Shown in pieces: positions 63,186 through 64,000 of a stretch of 64,000 bases of DNA. This DNA comes from a bacterium (GTDB lineage Bacteria; Myxococcota_A; UBA9160; UBA4427): positions 1-64,000 of the forward strand of contig JANSYR010000015.1 of the NCBI GenBank assembly GCA_024742285.1, written 5' to 3'. The notes under the pieces are model-generated. The model was not told where the DNA came from. It worked only from the letters and a program-made list of their open reading frames with translations, and searched no databases. Numbering within the stretch: position 1 is the stretch's first letter; every line of letters starts with the position of its first letter. The translations under genes and the position numbers were made by a program.

Positions 63186-64000
63186 TGGCGGCCGCCGACG
63201 CGGCGCCCCGCGCCTACCGCAGCTTCGGCGAACAGTCGCTCAAGTACTTCATCCGGGACCACACGGAAATCCCTGCCGCGCCGATCGAAACGCCCTCCGC
63301 CTGGCTTGGTCGGGAGCTCCGCGCTGACCCGGATGCGTGGCGAGAAGCGCTTCAGCCGGACGAGATCGCCGAGCTGGACGCCGCGCTCGACCGGATCGAG
63401 GCCGACGGGCTTTCCCTCGCCGAGCTCGACGGCCGCGGGCTCCCCACCCTCGAGAAGCGGGCCGCGGCCTGGCGTCGGGCACTCTGCACGGGACGGGGCT
63501 TCGTCGTCCTCACGGGCCTGCCGGTCGACCGCTGGGGCGAAGCGCGATCGAGCCGCGCGTACTGGCTGCTCGGCCACCTCGTCGGAATCCCGGGCGCCCA
63601 GAACGCGAGGGACGAGCTCCTCGGTCACGTGATCGACTACGGCGAGCAGGCGGACCAGCCGAACGTCCGGCTCTACCGGACGACCGCCGACATCGGCTAC
63701 CACTGCGACGCCGCCGACGTCGTCGGGCTGCTCTGCCTGGTCGACGCGGCCGAGGGCGGCGCGAGCCGGATCGCCAGCTCGGTCACGATCTGGAACCGGC
63801 TCTTCGAAGCGGATCCCGAGGCGGCGCGGCTGCTCTTCGAGCCCTTCGCCGTCGATCGTCGGGACGAGCAGCCGGAAGGCGACCGCCCCTTCTTCGAGAT
63901 GCCTCCCTGCCGCTTCGGCGCGGACGGCGTTCTCCGCACGTTCTTCCACGGGGCGTACTTCCGGTCCGCCCAACGCCTCGCCGAGATCGGCCCCCTCTCT
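63185..64000 (+). CDS. TauD/TfdA-like dioxygenase, N-terminal part (cut by window end)
   Basis: Open frame of 272 codons from the ATG at 63185 to the window edge. HCD in IGYHCDAADVVGLLCLVD is the HxD iron-binding pair; GRGFVVLTGLPVDRWGEARS and GGASRIASSVTIWNRLF are typical of clavaminate-synthase-like/TauD proteins. The distal His lies beyond the end. The start overlaps the amidohydrolase stop by one base, indicating co-translation; a dioxygenase plus amidohydrolase pair could form consecutive steps on one compound. Confidence 0.88.
   Translation, partial: MAAADAAPRAYRSFGEQSLKYFIRDHTEIPAAPIETPSAWLGRELRADPDAWREALQPDEIAELDAALDRIEADGLSLAELDGRGLPTLEKRAAAWRRALCTGRGFVVLTGLPVDRWGEARSSRAYWLLGHLVGIPGAQNARDELLGHVIDYGEQADQPNVRLYRTTADIGYHCDAADVVGLLCLVDAAEGGASRIASSVTIWNRLFEADPEAARLLFEPFAVDRRDEQPEGDRPFFEMPPCRFGADGVLRTFFHGAYFRSAQRLAEIGPLS

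Overview
The window is about 64 kb of GC-rich DNA (roughly two thirds G+C), densely packed with genes on both strands. I see no rRNA, tRNA, CRISPR array, insertion sequence or phage gene. A TonB-dependent receptor, several lipobox lipoproteins and secreted or periplasmic enzymes indicate a Gram-negative cell. The gene set is dominated by CoA-ester catabolism: acyl-CoA dehydrogenases, CaiB/racemase proteins, MaoC hydratases, crotonases, SDRs, thiolases and acyl-CoA ligases. With LLM-type flavin oxidoreductases, a fused indolepyruvate oxidoreductase and an NtrC-type system, this fits an uncultured deltaproteobacterial/Myxococcota-like or Binatota-like heterotroph. That placement is inference; no marker gene fixes the taxon.

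Layout. 1-3.3 kb: TonB receptor (cut by the window edge), then an SDR and an acyl-CoA dehydrogenase resembling IpdF and FadE30 of actinobacterial steroid-ring catabolism. 3.6-10.9 kb: tandem GNAT protein, TetR regulator, divergent P450/acyl-CoA ligase/MFS operon, FAD ferredoxin reductase. 11-13.8 kb: LLM oxidoreductase, SnoaL-like protein, CaiB CoA-transferase. 13.8-18.6 kb: minus-strand operon of acyl-CoA dehydrogenase, alpha-methylacyl-CoA racemase, two MaoC proteins and a second acyl-CoA dehydrogenase, which looks like a branched (sterol-type) side-chain beta-oxidation module. 18.8-24.8 kb: SDRs, a carboxyltransferase and three crotonases. 24.8-27.8 kb: small membrane protein and a two-component system preceded by a convincing sigma-54 promoter. 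27.8-35.3 kb: isochorismatase-like protein without a recognisable catalytic triad, TauD dioxygenase, CehA/McbA-type metallohydrolase, GST, DUF1214 lipoprotein, ArsM. 35.5-42.1 kb: thiolase, 3-hydroxyacyl-CoA dehydrogenase, fused indolepyruvate oxidoreductase. 42.3-49.9 kb: LLM oxidoreductase, then acyl-CoA dehydrogenase pair, HMG-CoA-synthase-like/DUF35 fusion, SCP2-type thiolase and a FadD3-like CoA ligase. 50-64 kb: PQQ dehydrogenase, nitroreductase, crotonase, thioesterase, Nudix, acyl-CoA ligase, two lipoproteins, Asd, PhyH, acetoacetate-decarboxylase-like protein, amidohydrolase, and a TauD-like gene cut by the end.

Working model. FadD3-like, FadE30-like and IpdF-like proteins, together with the racemase/dehydrogenase/MaoC operon and the thiolase/DUF35 set, suggest breakdown of a steroid or similar polycyclic isoprenoid (side chain plus C/D rings) in a non-actinobacterial host. 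A shared dyad, GATAC-N10-GTATC, sits in the promoters of three acyl-CoA dehydrogenase operons and, in weaker form, between the TetR gene and the P450 operon. This suggests one local TetR regulon linking scattered modules. The family assignments are firm; the substrate and the regulon are hypotheses.
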